A stretch of DNA of 64,000 nucleotides. Source: an uncultured Psychrobacter sp. (GTDB taxonomy: Bacteria > Pseudomonadota > Gammaproteobacteria > Pseudomonadales > Moraxellaceae). Shown one piece after another: positions 39,887 to 48,840 of this stretch (its first letter is position 1; every line of letters starts with the position of its first letter). The stretch is taken from contig CANLDW010000001.1 of NCBI GenBank assembly GCA_947489525.1, positions 558,001-622,000 on the forward strand. Reading direction: 5' to 3'. Under the pieces are notes generated by a model. It worked only from the letters and a program-made list of their open reading frames with translations. It was not told the DNA's origin and made no database searches. The translations under genes and the position numbers were made by a program.

Positions 39887-40462
39887 ATGGCTTTATCACT
39901 CAATAAAGGTGGCAATTTATCGCTCACTAAAACCGATCCCAATCTGACTAAACTGCTCATCGGCCTTGGCTGGGATGAGCGCGCGACCTCTGGCGCTGAA
40001 TTTGATCTCGACGCGAGCGTGTTTTTGTTAAATAACGCCGGCAAGGTGCGCGGCGATCAAGATTTTATCTTTTATAATCAGCTCAAATCAGACAACGGCG
40101 CGGTTGAGCACACCGGCGATAATCGCACAGGTGAGGGCGATGGTGATGATGAAGTTATCAAAGTCAATCTGACCCAAGTGCCTGCTGATATTGACAAAGT
40201 CGTGGTTACCGTGACGATTCACGACGCTGCGGCGCGTGGTCAAAACTTTGGTCAAGTCGCCAATGCATTTATTCGTGTGGTCAATGAAGAGACGGGTACT
40301 GAGGTGGTGCGTTTTGACTTAGCAGAGGACTATTCAGTCGAGACGGCGATGGTGTTCGGTGAGGTCTATCGTCACAATGGTGAGTGGAAGTTCCGCGCTG
40401 TCGGTCAGGGCTATTCAGGCGGTCTGCAAGCCATGTGTCATCAGTACGGTGTCGATATTTAG
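39887..40462 (+). CDS. terD: TerD-family tellurium-resistance/calcium-binding protein (1)
   Basis: 191 residues, the standard TerD/TerE/TerZ length. Opens with [20 protein letters not shown], then the [20 protein letters not shown] block and the calcium site [15 protein letters not shown] at about residues 75-89, and ends in [20 protein letters not shown]. TerD proteins bind calcium and act in a membrane-associated stress complex with TerC; tellurite resistance is one phenotype, and phage defence and stress tolerance are others. TAAGGA before the ATG. Followed by a terminator and the DUF475 gene. Whether it is TerD, TerE or TerZ cannot be settled from sequence alone. Confidence 0.93.
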   Translation: MALSLNKGGNLSLTKTDPNLTKLLIGLGWDERATSGAEFDLDASVFLLNNAGKVRGDQDFIFYNQLKSDNGAVEHTGDNRTGEGDGDDEVIKVNLTQVPADIDKVVVTVTIHDAAARGQNFGQVANAFIRVVNEETGTEVVRFDLAEDYSVETAMVFGEVYRHNGEWKFRAVGQGYSGGLQAMCHQYGVDI

Positions 40463-40550
40463 TTCTACCCTTCTTCACACTTTAGTTAACTTTTTTAGTT
40501 AGCAGCAGCTTCTGAGCACAACGTTAAATAGACATGATTTAACGTCCTAT

Positions 40551-40580
40551 AATCCTAAGACAAATGGCTTAGGATTTTTT
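40551..40580 (+). terminator. Terminator after the first terD-family gene
   Basis: AATCCTAAG and CTTAGGATT form a 9-bp perfect stem with an 8-base loop and a TTTT tract. It separates the TerD gene from the DUF475 gene. Confidence 0.88.
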
Positions 40581-40751
40581 ATGAAATAGTGTTCAAACGA
40601 TGCTTTATTTTTTATGATTTGCCACCATACTATTTAACTCTATACTAAGGTCTGTTAAACATTCAAATGTGGAACTGGCTATAGTAGTTCAATACAAAGT
40701 AGTACTTACCTCACACTACCTTAAGTAACGTGTGTTCAGACAGGATAGATC

Positions 40752-41849
40752 ATGAGACATTTTTATTTAGATTTTATCTTCACTGCTATCGCCTTGTCGA
40801 TAGCGGCGTGGTGGGGATATTCAAATGGCGGCTTAGGTGGCATGATAGCGACGCTATCGATTACCGCTATTTTGGCTGTTATGGAGATCTCGTTATCCTT
40901 TGATAATGCGGTCGTCAACGCCTCAGTGCTCAAAGGCTGGGACGAGTTTTGGAAAATGATATTTTTGACCGTTGGTATCTTGATTGCGGTATTTGGGATG
41001 CGCTTGGTATTCCCTATTGTCATCGTCGCGGTCACCGCCGATTTGGGTATGATGCAAGTTATCAATTTAGCACTCAATAATCCTGAAGAGTACTCGGCAA
41101 GGCTCATGGCACACCACGCTGAGATCTCTGCGTTCGGTGGTATTTTCTTACTGCTGGTGTTCTTAAACTTTATCTTTGATGATAAGGATGTGCACTGGTT
41201 CCATTGGCTTGAGAGTCGCTTAGCGAAGCTTGGCAAAGTCGATGCGATGAGCGTTTTTATCGCGCTAATTGTGCTGATGATCGCTGTGTCTTGGGCAACG
41301 GATGCGCAAGCTGCTGCGGTCTTAATTGCAGGCGTTTGGGGTATTTTGGTGTACTTGGGCGTACAAGTGGTCTCAGGAATGCTTGAGGGCGATCTTGAAG
41401 AGGAGCTTGATGCTGAGGGCAATAGCACAGGTGAGGCAACCAGCGCTATTATGCGCGGCGGTATCATCGGATTTTTATACCTAGAAGTGCTTGATGCTTC
41501 ATTTAGCTTCGATGGCGTTATCGGTGCCTTTGCCATTACCAATGACGTGATTGTGATTATGCTCGGTCTGGCTATCGGTGCGATGTTCGTGCGTTCGATG
41601 ACCATATTCTTGGTCGATAAAGGCACGCTTGATGAGTTCATTTATCTTGAACACGGGGCGCATTACGCTATTGGCGCGCTAGCGATTATCATGTTGCTAT
41701 CGGTGAAATTCCATGTACCAGAGCTGATTACAGGTCTTATTGGTATCGCCTTTATTGGTCTTGCGCTATGGGCATCATTGAAATACCGTAAACATGAAGC
41801 GCTATTAGAAGATCAGGATTCGGATCTAAAGACTAAGCAGCTTAACTAA
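40752..41849 (+). CDS. DUF475/TerC-superfamily integral membrane protein
   Basis: 365 residues with about nine membrane segments. The core motif LAVMEISLSFDNAVVNASVL is repeated later as LEVLDASFSFDGVIGAFAI, the paired acidic, Asn-containing motifs seen in TerC-like proteins and thought to bind metal. A charged loop (MLEGDLEEELDAEGNSTGEA) lies between. In Ter systems the TerC-type protein is the membrane anchor for TerD proteins. It resembles the DUF475 branch more than E. coli TerC (346 residues). CAGGAT precedes the ATG. It converges on yhhQ at a strong hairpin. Confidence 0.88.
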   Translation: MRHFYLDFIFTAIALSIAAWWGYSNGGLGGMIATLSITAILAVMEISLSFDNAVVNASVLKGWDEFWKMIFLTVGILIAVFGMRLVFPIVIVAVTADLGMMQVINLALNNPEEYSARLMAHHAEISAFGGIFLLLVFLNFIFDDKDVHWFHWLESRLAKLGKVDAMSVFIALIVLMIAVSWATDAQAAAVLIAGVWGILVYLGVQVVSGMLEGDLEEELDAEGNSTGEATSAIMRGGIIGFLYLEVLDASFSFDGVIGAFAITNDVIVIMLGLAIGAMFVRSMTIFLVDKGTLDEFIYLEHGAHYAIGALAIIMLLSVKFHVPELITGLIGIAFIGLALWASLKYRKHEALLEDQDSDLKTKQLN

Positions 41850-41881
41850 CTAAGCAACTTAACTAATTAAGCAACTTCACA

Positions 41882-41927
41882 AGAGCTAATGAGCTATAGC
41901 GATCATTCGTTATAGCCCATTAGCTCT
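41882..41927. terminator. Bidirectional terminator between the DUF475 gene and yhhQ
   Basis: AGAGCTAATG and CATTAGCTCT enclose a second pairing segment GCTATA/TATAGC, giving a 17-bp stem with one mismatch around a 12-base loop. It lies between convergent genes. Confidence 0.85.
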
Positions 41928-41938
41928 ATTACTTATGT

Positions 41939-42595
41939 CTACTTCCCCGCCAGCATCCTTTGCAGCTTAGCCAGTATCACGCCATACAGGGGTAAAAAAA
42001 TCAGCACCCCCATCACCATTTTAAAGACGTAATCTATCGTACCGATCTCAACCCAGTGCGTCGCCATAAAAGGGTCTGGGCTTTTGTAAAAAGCGATAGC
42101 AAAAAAGCAAAAACTATCGATCAGGTTACCAACGAACGTTGAGGCAAGCGGCGCAATCCACCAAGTTTTGAGCTGGCGCAGTCTATTAAAGACGTGAATG
42201 TCGAGCATCTGACCGACCACATAAGCCGTAAAGCTCGCTAAGACGATACGAAATACAAATAGATTAAAATCTAGCAAGTGCTCATGACCGACAAACTGAC
42301 CCTTGGCAAAAACCACAGAGAAATAATAAGAGATGATAAGGGCTGGCAGCATGGCAAAAAATATAATATGTCGCGCTAAATGCTGACCAAATATACGTAC
42401 GGTCAAATCGGTAATTAGAAAAATAAAGGGAAAGGTAACCGCGCCCCAAGTGGTAATAAAGCCAAATAGCTCGATAGGCAGTTGTACCAGATAATTACTA
42501 ATAGCGATGATAAAGATGTGCAAACTGACCAGCCAAAATAAAGCACGGTGGTCGCGAATAGGTATAGCAGATGTTGATAAATGATTGATGCTCAT
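41939..42595 (-). CDS. yhhQ: Queuosine precursor transporter YhhQ
   Basis: 218 residues, six membrane segments. Shares long blocks with E. coli YhhQ: SNYLVQLPIELFGFITTWGA, FPFIFLITDLTVRIFG, GQMLDIHVFNRLRQ and SPDPFMATHWVEIGTIDY. It imports preQ0/preQ1 for queuosine synthesis. It sits between Ter genes in opposite orientation, so it is probably not part of that system. queC lies 9 kb away. No preQ1 riboswitch was recognised in its 330-bp upstream gap (42596-42925), which holds only a weak hairpin ATAAGCG/CGCTTAT at 42837-42855. Confidence 0.93.
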   Translation of the reverse strand: MSINHLSTSAIPIRDHRALFWLVSLHIFIIAISNYLVQLPIELFGFITTWGAVTFPFIFLITDLTVRIFGQHLARHIIFFAMLPALIISYYFSVVFAKGQFVGHEHLLDFNLFVFRIVLASFTAYVVGQMLDIHVFNRLRQLKTWWIAPLASTFVGNLIDSFCFFAIAFYKSPDPFMATHWVEIGTIDYVFKMVMGVLIFLPLYGVILAKLQRMLAGK

Positions 42596-42925
42596 AACAG
42601 AGTCCTTTTTTTAAATCAGGGTAGAGGGAACCTGAGCGGAGCGTATTATATAGCAAAACCAAAAATATAGCGAAATGGTTCGAACATAGCACCTATGTTT
42701 GTGATTTTTTAGTCAAGATACAAGTGTTATACATCAGCACAAAATTGGCCTTGCTTACTACGTAGCTGCTTAGTATAGTTAAGGGATAGAGCGTATAAGC
42801 ACTATAGGTTTATGGGCGTAAGCTATTCATTTACCCATAAGCGGTATGCGCTTATTATCTGTGTTTATTTTAACTAAAAAATTCTAACCTACAACGACAC
42901 TTCACTTAAAACAAAGGATATTTTT

Positions 42926-43501
42926 ATGGCTATTAGCTTAACAAAAGGCGGTAACGTCAACTTATCAAAAGAAGCACCCGGTCTTACTAATATTACTGTC
43001 GGTCTTGGCTGGGATCCCCGTGCCACTGACGGCCAAGAGTTTGATTTAGACGCCATTGCGTTTTTGATCAACGAAGGCGGTAAAGTTCGCAGTGATCAAG
43101 ACTTTATCTTCTTTAATAACTTAAAGTCAGATAATGGCGCTGTTGAACATACAGGTGATAACCGTACCGGCGAAGGTGACGGCGATGATGAAAAAATCAA
43201 AGTCAACCTAGCTAGCCTGCCAGCTGACGTCAGCAAAGTTGCTGTTTGTGCCATTATTTATGAAGGTCAAGCGCGTAATCAAAACTTTGGTCAAGTTGGT
43301 GAAGCTTACATCCGTATCGTTAACGACAACGGTAATAGCGAGATTGCCCGTTACGACTTATCAGAAGACGGTAGCACGGAGACGGCGATGATCTTTGGCG
43401 AGCTATATCGTCATAACGGTGATTGGAAATTTCGCGCGGTAGGTCAAGGTTTCAGCGGCGGCTTAGGCCCCCTCGCCTCCTCTTATGGCGTCAATGTTTA
43501 G
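42926..43501 (+). CDS. TerD-family tellurium-resistance/calcium-binding protein (2)
   Basis: 191 residues, closely resembling the product at 39887 and starting [19 protein letters not shown], with [20 protein letters not shown], the calcium site [15 protein letters not shown] near residue 75, and [14 protein letters not shown] at the end. The two probably arose by duplication; the second has lost no key acidic residue. AAAGGAT precedes the ATG. TerD proteins hetero-associate, so several copies per locus are normal. Confidence 0.92.
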   Translation: MAISLTKGGNVNLSKEAPGLTNITVGLGWDPRATDGQEFDLDAIAFLINEGGKVRSDQDFIFFNNLKSDNGAVEHTGDNRTGEGDGDDEKIKVNLASLPADVSKVAVCAIIYEGQARNQNFGQVGEAYIRIVNDNGNSEIARYDLSEDGSTETAMIFGELYRHNGDWKFRAVGQGFSGGLGPLASSYGVNV

Positions 43502-43662
43502 TATTACTAGATATTAAATGACGCTTGTAGACGCTTATAATTCACTGGCGTCTGTGACAATACCCTAGGCTATCAAGGACGGTTGTTTACGTGTTTGGTA
43601 GCTTTATTTTTATGTATCAGCGCAATTTATTATTAATAGCTCGCGACTAGAGTAGAGTCGGT

Positions 43663-43795
43663 TATAGTCAATTACTATGAAAAGTGCTACAAGGCAGACA
43701 AGCGTAAGTGCTATACATAAGTGCTATACGCAACTACTATAGTAGTAGGCTAAGCGAGCCGATCGCTGTAACCCGTGAAGAGCGATTTGACTATA
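43663..43795 (-). repeat. Inverted-repeat-ended intergenic element, copy 3 (diverged, 133 bp)
   Basis: Read on the minus strand this matches the 107-bp elements at 3574 and 48071. It shares TATAGTCAAT at the left end, GTGNTACAAG, CAGAC, GTAGTAGGCTAA, CGCTGTAAC and GACTATA at the right end. It is 26 bases longer, in part through a 13-bp tandem duplication (TAAGTGCTATACA / TAAGTGCTATACG). It lies in the 328-bp gap before the AIM24-like gene. Confidence 0.8.
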
Positions 43796-43829
43796 TTGCA
43801 CCTATAGATAGCACAAGGAGTCCTATATT

Positions 43830-44582
43830 ATGGCAGCCACTTTTAGTCTCATTGGTACGATTGAACCCTTTTTGCACTGCAATCTAAAACAGGGCGATTC
43901 GATATATTGCGAAGCCAACGCGATGGTCATGATGGAGTCTAATCTTGAGCTAAAAGGTAAGCTACAAGGCGGTCTGATGCAATCCTTGATGCGCCGGTTT
44001 GCCAACGATGAATCACTGTTCCAGCAGCAAATCGAAGCCGTCGGCGGTGAAGGCGACTGTCTGCTCGCTCCGACCCTCGATGGTGATATGCAAATTATCG
44101 AGGTTGGCGCGCAGCAGTATACCTTGAGCGATGGCGCTTTTGTGGCCGCGCAAACGGGCGTGGATATCAGAGCCAATATTCAGCGCAACCTTGGCGGCGC
44201 GGTATTCGGTGATACGGGCGGCTTTATGGTGATGCAAACGCAAGGCAAAGGTCAAGTGGTGGTCTCAGGCTTTGGCTCGCTGTTTGAGATTGAGGTCACT
44301 CCTGATAAAGACGTCATCATCGATAACGGTCATGTGGTCTGCTGGGACTCCAACCTTGATTACAAATTATCTGTCTCAACCAGTAAGAAAAAAGGCATCA
44401 TGAATAATATCATCAACTCCGTCACCAGCGGCGAAGGGATGGTATTGAACTTCTCGGGTCAAGGCAAAGTTATTATTTGCTCGCGCAATCGTGACAGCTA
44501 TCAAGGCTGGCTTCAAAGCATCTTAGGGAGTAACGCAGGCGGACGCGGCGGCGGCGGTGGGTTTTTAGATAATATCTTATAA
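43830..44582 (+). CDS. AIM24/TIGR00266-family protein
   Basis: 250 residues. Beta-rich throughout, with the family blocks CEANAMVMMESNLELKGKLQ, FVAAQTGVDIRANIQRNLGG, GGFMVMQTQGKGQVVVSGFG and GHVVCWDSNLDYKLS, and a Gly-rich tail (GSNAGGRGGGGGFLDNIL). The family has no settled molecular role, but members often accompany TerD genes, as here (TerD genes on both sides). CAAGGAG precedes the ATG. It lies 96 bases before the next TerD gene and is probably cotranscribed with it. Confidence 0.85.
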   Translation: MAATFSLIGTIEPFLHCNLKQGDSIYCEANAMVMMESNLELKGKLQGGLMQSLMRRFANDESLFQQQIEAVGGEGDCLLAPTLDGDMQIIEVGAQQYTLSDGAFVAAQTGVDIRANIQRNLGGAVFGDTGGFMVMQTQGKGQVVVSGFGSLFEIEVTPDKDVIIDNGHVVCWDSNLDYKLSVSTSKKKGIMNNIINSVTSGEGMVLNFSGQGKVIICSRNRDSYQGWLQSILGSNAGGRGGGGGFLDNIL

Positions 44583-44678
44583 CCTCTATTTTACAAGTAA
44601 TTAAACGCTTAATAAGTCATCTACTCAAGCTATTAACAGTAGCACAAACATTTTATATATTTTGATAAGGATAACAAC

Positions 44679-45287
44679 ATGGCTATTAATCTACAAAAAG
44701 GACAAAAAATCTCTTTGAGTAAAGAAGCAGGCGGGACGCTAACCAAAGTCAAGCTCGGTCTCGGCTGGGACGTCGCCCAAGGCCCGCAAGCGCAAAAAGG
44801 TGGGTTTTTGGGTAAGCTGTTCGGCGGTGGTAGCGGCGGCGACTCTATCGATCTGGATGCCTCATGCGTGATGTTCGATAGTAATAAGCAAGCCGTGGAT
44901 TCGATTTGGTTCAATCAGCTGCAATCAAAGGATGGCAGTATCTTGCACACTGGCGACAACCGCACCGGCGACGGTGATGGCGATGACGAAGTGATCAACG
45001 TGGATCTATCTAAAGTCCCTGCAAACGTGACATCACTGGTGTTCACCGTCAACAGCTTTACGGGTCAGACCTTTCAAACGGTAGAAAACGCTTTTTGCCG
45101 CATCGTCAACGCCGATAACAATGCCGAGGTAGCGCGCTATAATCTATCGGCGCAAGGCGGTCATACCGCTATGATTATGGCAAAAGTCTATCGCCATAAT
45201 AATGAATGGAAGATGCACGCTATTGGCGAGACTGCCTCTGGTCGCACCTTTCATGACTTAATGCCTTCGATTATGCCGCATGCTTAA
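44679..45287 (+). CDS. TerD-family protein with a Gly-rich insertion (3)
   Basis: 202 residues. The start SLSKEAGGTLTKVKLGLGWD is followed by a roughly 20-residue insertion (GPQAQKGGFLGKLFGGGSGG) absent from the other two TerD proteins in the window. The fold then continues: SIDLDASCVMFD, calcium site [15 protein letters not shown] near residue 90, VFTVNSFTGQTFQTVENAFC. The end (GETASGRTFHDLMPSIMPHA) is TerZ-like. An AAGGAT site precedes the ATG and a strong terminator follows. Confidence 0.92.
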   Translation: MAINLQKGQKISLSKEAGGTLTKVKLGLGWDVAQGPQAQKGGFLGKLFGGGSGGDSIDLDASCVMFDSNKQAVDSIWFNQLQSKDGSILHTGDNRTGDGDGDDEVINVDLSKVPANVTSLVFTVNSFTGQTFQTVENAFCRIVNADNNAEVARYNLSAQGGHTAMIMAKVYRHNNEWKMHAIGETASGRTFHDLMPSIMPHA

Positions 45288-45318
45288 TTAATTCTGCTAA
45301 ACGCTTGTAGAACCTGAT

Positions 45319-45352
45319 AAAAGCCGCCCGTTACTAATAACGAGCGGCTTTT
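45319..45352. terminator. Terminator between terD (3) and the terA-like gene
   Basis: AAAAGCCGCCCGTTA and TAACGAGCGGCTTTT form a 15-bp stem with one mismatch and a 4-base loop. Both flanks suit bidirectional use. Just after it, GCTTAGCA-C/T-ACTACTTA occurs twice at a 24-base period (45353, 45377). Confidence 0.88.
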
Positions 45353-45403
45353 GCTTAGCACACTACTTAGTACATTGCTTAGCATACTACTTAACTTAGA
45401 CTG

Positions 45404-46708
45404 CTACTTACGACCTCTCTTCCAACTAAAGCCCCAATTAAAGGCTTTGTCCATATCCTGATGACCGTTAAAGTACTGGTCAATACGCTCAACATTGATA
45501 CTGCCTTGCTGATTGACTAAGCGCGCAATCGCACACATCGGCAGATTGCCTGTGCCTTCGGTCAAGCGCGTCTCAATAGGCGGCTGATCGGGTACATGTA
45601 TGGTCACCACGCCATCGGTCTTCGCCCAGTTGGGTACGCCATCATAAATAAAAGCAAAAATAAACACCTCTTGAATCTGCGACCACTGCTGACCATTAAT
45701 GTCGAGCCACTCCCCGCCGCTGGCTTGCCCCGTCCTGTCATCAGCGCGCAAATACACATAAGGCGGGGCTTGCAGATTACCAAAACGGTTACCCAGCGCT
45801 TGGATTAGGGTTTTCTCACCATTTTTGAGATGTACCATCGCGCCGACGTCAAGATCGATTCCGCTACCGCCACCTGCCCCATGCTGCTTAAATAAATCGC
45901 TTAGCAGACCTTTTTTAGGTGCGGCTTTATCAGTGCTATTATTATTGCTATTGGGACGCTGATTCCAGTTTAGATTGACTGATATCTTGCCAAAATCGTC
46001 GCGTTTTTTTAGATTGATGCTCGATTGGTTCTTAGTTAATGTCACTTTACTCAGATTAATGTTAGGACTGCTAGGAGTTGACGGTATGGGCGGCGGTGTA
46101 CTGCTACTTGCCCGCTGCATATCGATAGGCTTTTGAGTATTGATCGGCGGCGCTTGATTTTGACTTTGGCTTTGGGGGTTTTGGACAGGAGCGGCAGCAG
46201 GCGTATCCTCTGCAATCTCAACACCGAAATGCTCAGATAAAGGCTTGAGGCCACCTGCGAAACCCTGCGCGATAAATCGAAACTTCCAGCTGCCCTGACG
46301 GCGATAGCACTCCGCCAAAATCACCGCCTTCTCAGTACGTCCAGCAGCGCTTAGCGGACAAGTAATCAGAACCTGACTGCCTTGTAAGACTTGAATGTCG
46401 ACGTCGCCTAGTTGCGCTAGAGTCTGCGCGCTTGAAAAGGCCAAAGCAATCTTTTCAATGCTAGCTGGCTGCGCAGGTAGATTGATATCAAAGAACCTAT
46501 CGCTATCGTGCCCGCGGCAACTGACACTGCCATCATCGCTACGGGTTTGCCCATAAAATATCATATCGCCGTCACCGCGCACGCGTCCTTCATTGGTTAA
46601 GCGATAGGCGGCGCAATCGATGGCGTTTTGACTCAATATCCGAATGCTAATCTCAGTATCAGGTAGCGGCGCATTGGCACCAGCAATTAAGGTTTGCGGT
46701 TGGCTCAT
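45404..46708 (-). CDS. TerA-like protein with two TerD-type domains
   Basis: 434 residues. Domain one (about 1-155) is a reduced TerD fold with DMIFYGQTRSDDGSV and WKFRFIAQGFAGGLKPL but without the [12 protein letters not shown] calcium site. A Pro/Gln/Ser-rich linker follows (about 160-220). Domain two (about 222-432) starts VTLTKNQSSINLKKRDDFGK and carries GGGSGIDLDVGAMVHLK and YLRADDRTGQASGGEWL, matching TerA. TerA works with TerD/TerC in the calcium-linked Ter complex. An AAGGAT site lies before the ATG. It is divergent from the ATP-grasp gene across 223 bp, so both could share a control region. Confidence 0.85.
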   Translation of the reverse strand: MSQPQTLIAGANAPLPDTEISIRILSQNAIDCAAYRLTNEGRVRGDGDMIFYGQTRSDDGSVSCRGHDSDRFFDINLPAQPASIEKIALAFSSAQTLAQLGDVDIQVLQGSQVLITCPLSAAGRTEKAVILAECYRRQGSWKFRFIAQGFAGGLKPLSEHFGVEIAEDTPAAAPVQNPQSQSQNQAPPINTQKPIDMQRASSSTPPPIPSTPSSPNINLSKVTLTKNQSSINLKKRDDFGKISVNLNWNQRPNSNNNSTDKAAPKKGLLSDLFKQHGAGGGSGIDLDVGAMVHLKNGEKTLIQALGNRFGNLQAPPYVYLRADDRTGQASGGEWLDINGQQWSQIQEVFIFAFIYDGVPNWAKTDGVVTIHVPDQPPIETRLTEGTGNLPMCAIARLVNQQGSINVERIDQYFNGHQDMDKAFNWGFSWKRGRK

Positions 46709-46931
46709 AAGGTATCCTTTTTACTGTTTTTAATCATGTCTAGCTTATAGTAGCATGGATGGCAGGTGCTTTAACCAGCAGATGAGGTGCAATTTTATTG
46801 TAGCGATACGTAGTATTTAGCGCTGCTCGCAGCACGACTTATAACATCGTTATCATTCTCTCCTGCCTGCTTATTTGTATATAATAGCGAGCGATAACCC
46901 TACACTACGGCGACAAGCTATTAGGACACTT

Positions 46932-48050
46932 ATGAATAATTCAAACTCAAACCCTGCTATCAGCGCTTGGCTGGCTGAGGGGCAATCTAGTCAACGCGAT
47001 ATGCTGGAGAGCATGCAAGCACTCAAAGCTCAAGCGTCTAGGCCGTTTAAGGTTATCGCCTCACATCGTCAATACCGCCCTGAGATCTTTGAGTGCGCTG
47101 ATAGCGTTTATAGAGAGCCTATTGCAGATACTGATACTACTGGCAATGCTGACACTACCGAGACGTCGCCGCGCTGGCAATTTGTTTTAGAACAGGCTAT
47201 CCAAAATAATGCAAAAGTGGTGCTGACGGGGCGCAATAGTATCGATTACGAAGTGCATAGAGATAAATTTACGGACGCTGGTATTCGCCTATTAACAGGA
47301 GCCACTAGCGTGCCGATGCTGCGTGCTATCGATGATAAATTTGCCTTTATGCAGCACTGCCAAGCGCATGATATTCCAGTTGCTACAGCGTGGCGCTTTG
47401 ATAACAGGGATGAGCTTGAGCAGTTATTGGCAGAGCATGGCAATCAGCCATTATGTGTCAAGCCCGTCAGCGGTATATTTGCGCAAGGGTTTTGGCGTTT
47501 GGACACATCAAAAGCTATTGATGAGCGTTTTGATAGCTTTGAGCATTTATTCTTCACTGATAGCAGAAAAATTACCGTAGCACAGTTCATCAGTTCCTAC
47601 GCGCACAGTCAGATGGTACAGGAGCGCCCTATTCCGATGCTGCTCATGCCGTATCTAGCAGGGCAAGAGTACTCTATTGATGTGGTCTGTGAAGCAGGTG
47701 AGGTGCTCGCGGCTATCACTCGCCATAAGACAGGTAAGATACAACACATCGGCTATGACACAAACGTTATGGCAGTCGTTATTCCGCTAATAAAAGCATT
47801 CGATTGCGACGGTATCGTCAGTGTACAGACCAAAGCGGATGACAGCGGTCAGCACTGCGTGCTTGAGATCAACTCTCGACCCTCAGGGGGCATCGGCTAT
47901 ACCAAACACAGCGGCGTGGACTTAACCCAAGTGGCGTTTAGCTATTGGTTAGGGCTTACGGACAAACCTAAACTGGCTGATATCACTGCGCAAATTACAC
48001 CCTGTCAGGTGCGCGCGTTTATGACCAGCGTCAAGATTGAGCCTGAATGA
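46932..48050 (+). CDS. ATP-grasp enzyme of the Ter-associated pathway
   Basis: About 372 residues. A Rossmann-like start (PFKVIASHRQYRPEIFECAD) leads into an ATP-grasp fold: CVKPVSGIFAQGFWR (ATP-binding Lys and Gly-rich loop), MLLMPYLAGQEYSIDVVCEA (GxEYSxD), and CVLEINSRPSGGIGYTKHSG (metal-binding E-N). Such enzymes ligate a carboxylate to an amine. Anantharaman, Iyer and Aravind predicted that one acts in Ter systems to build a nucleoside-like metabolite. I chose ATG 46932 because AGGA precedes it; the frame extends to a TTG at 46875 without domain similarity. The partner biosynthetic genes lie 6 kb downstream (53892-59749). Confidence 0.83.
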   Translation: MNNSNSNPAISAWLAEGQSSQRDMLESMQALKAQASRPFKVIASHRQYRPEIFECADSVYREPIADTDTTGNADTTETSPRWQFVLEQAIQNNAKVVLTGRNSIDYEVHRDKFTDAGIRLLTGATSVPMLRAIDDKFAFMQHCQAHDIPVATAWRFDNRDELEQLLAEHGNQPLCVKPVSGIFAQGFWRLDTSKAIDERFDSFEHLFFTDSRKITVAQFISSYAHSQMVQERPIPMLLMPYLAGQEYSIDVVCEAGEVLAAITRHKTGKIQHIGYDTNVMAVVIPLIKAFDCDGIVSVQTKADDSGQHCVLEINSRPSGGIGYTKHSGVDLTQVAFSYWLGLTDKPKLADITAQITPCQVRAFMTSVKIEPE

Positions 48051-48070
48051 TCCTGATTTGATAGTTCAAG

Positions 48071-48177
48071 TATAGTCGAACCACTATTAAAGTGTTACAG
48101 CGTTAGACTCGTTTAGCCTACTACTGTAGTACTTGCACTCGTCTGCCTTGTACCATTTTTAATATTGATTGACTATA
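48071..48177 (+). repeat. 107-bp inverted-repeat-ended intergenic element, copy 2
   Basis: Three mismatches to copy 1 at 3574-3680, same length and same strand, again with TATAGTC at one end and GACTATA at the other. It lies directly behind the ATP-grasp gene and touches the AT-rich leader of the CRISPR array. Confidence 0.9.
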
Positions 48178-48331
48178 AAACTGTCTGTTTCACCCTAAAT
48201 TTACCCTTATTTTCGCACTCTTTGCAAGTTATTGATAAATATAACTTTTTTTCAGCGATAAAAAAAAGGGTTTTTTAAAGGTTTTGCCGCCCATCCATTG
48301 CAACTACATGCTTATAAGCTTTATAATTCTT
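48178..48331 (+). promoter_or_regulatory. CRISPR leader
   Basis: A 154-bp AT-rich stretch containing a run of T, AAAAAAAAGGG and TTTTTT, directly before the first perfect repeat. Its side of the array holds the intact repeats and the far side the decayed ones, the expected polarity. I could not place a promoter within it with confidence. Confidence 0.65.
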
Positions 48332-48595
48332 GTTATCCACCGCATAGGTGGCTTAGAAAGTCAGCATGATTTTGCACAATGCGATAGTCTTGTTATCCAC
48401 CGCATAGGTGGCTTAGAAATTGTTACTCGCTGCTTACATAAGTTCGTGCAGGTTATCAACCGCATAGGTGGCTTAGAAAAACTCAACAAAAGTGTTCTCT
48501 AAATCAATACGGTTATCCACCGCATAGGTGGCTTAGAAAGTAACCTGTAATCATGACATGACCGCGCCCACGTTATCCACCGCATAGGTGGCTTA

Positions 48596-48768
48596 TGAGC
48601 AGCGTTAAAAAATTGCACTGCAATTTTAGCTGCGCAAGGGAAATCCTTTAAATAGGATTTCCAAAAGTTATAATTACTAACGCAATTTGAATAGGAAAAT
48701 CGTAGATTTTCCCTTGCGATGGGCTGGACGTTTCCCAAACGTCCAGAAAACCCCCATCTCACACGCTT
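48596..48768 (+). mobile_element. 173-bp structured element inserted in CRISPR repeat 5 (copy E1)
   Basis: Begins TGAGCAGCGTTAAAA and ends CTCACACGCTT. It lies between the first 24 bases of the repeat and a second copy of ATAGGTGGCTTA plus GAAA, so bases 13-24 of the repeat are present on both sides: a 12-bp duplication. It has no ORF. Predicted stems: AAAATTGC/GCAATTTT, GGAAATCC/GGATTTCC, GGAAAATC/GATTTTCC (the last two enclosed by CGCAAGG/CCTTGCG), CTGGACGTTT/AAACGTCCAG with loop CCC, and GATGGG/CCCATC enclosing that hairpin. Inverted termini are weak. The family is not recognised. Confidence 0.82.
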
Positions 48769-48840
48769 ATAGGTGGCTTAGAAATACAAGCCATTCCAAT
48801 TTTAAGAACTCCTAAAGTTATCCACCGCATAGGTGGCTTA

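Noticed and set aside
40763-41641. A 292-codon open frame on the minus strand
   Set aside because: It is the antisense shadow of the clear DUF475/TerC-type gene; its product is Ser/Ile-rich without family features.
46880-46885. TATAAT as -10 box of the ATP-grasp gene
   Set aside because: No acceptable -35 box at 16-18 bases upstream, so no promoter was called.
48284-48762. ORFs of 72 (+) and 87 (-) residues across the CRISPR array
   Set aside because: They are made of translated repeats and spacers (repeating HRIGGLE on plus, PPMRWIT on minus) and have no independent coding signal.
48596-48768. Integron attC site as identity of the 173-bp element
   Set aside because: The RYYYAAC/GTTRRRY core pair at the two ends is missing, and the 12-bp flanking duplication is not expected from integron recombination.
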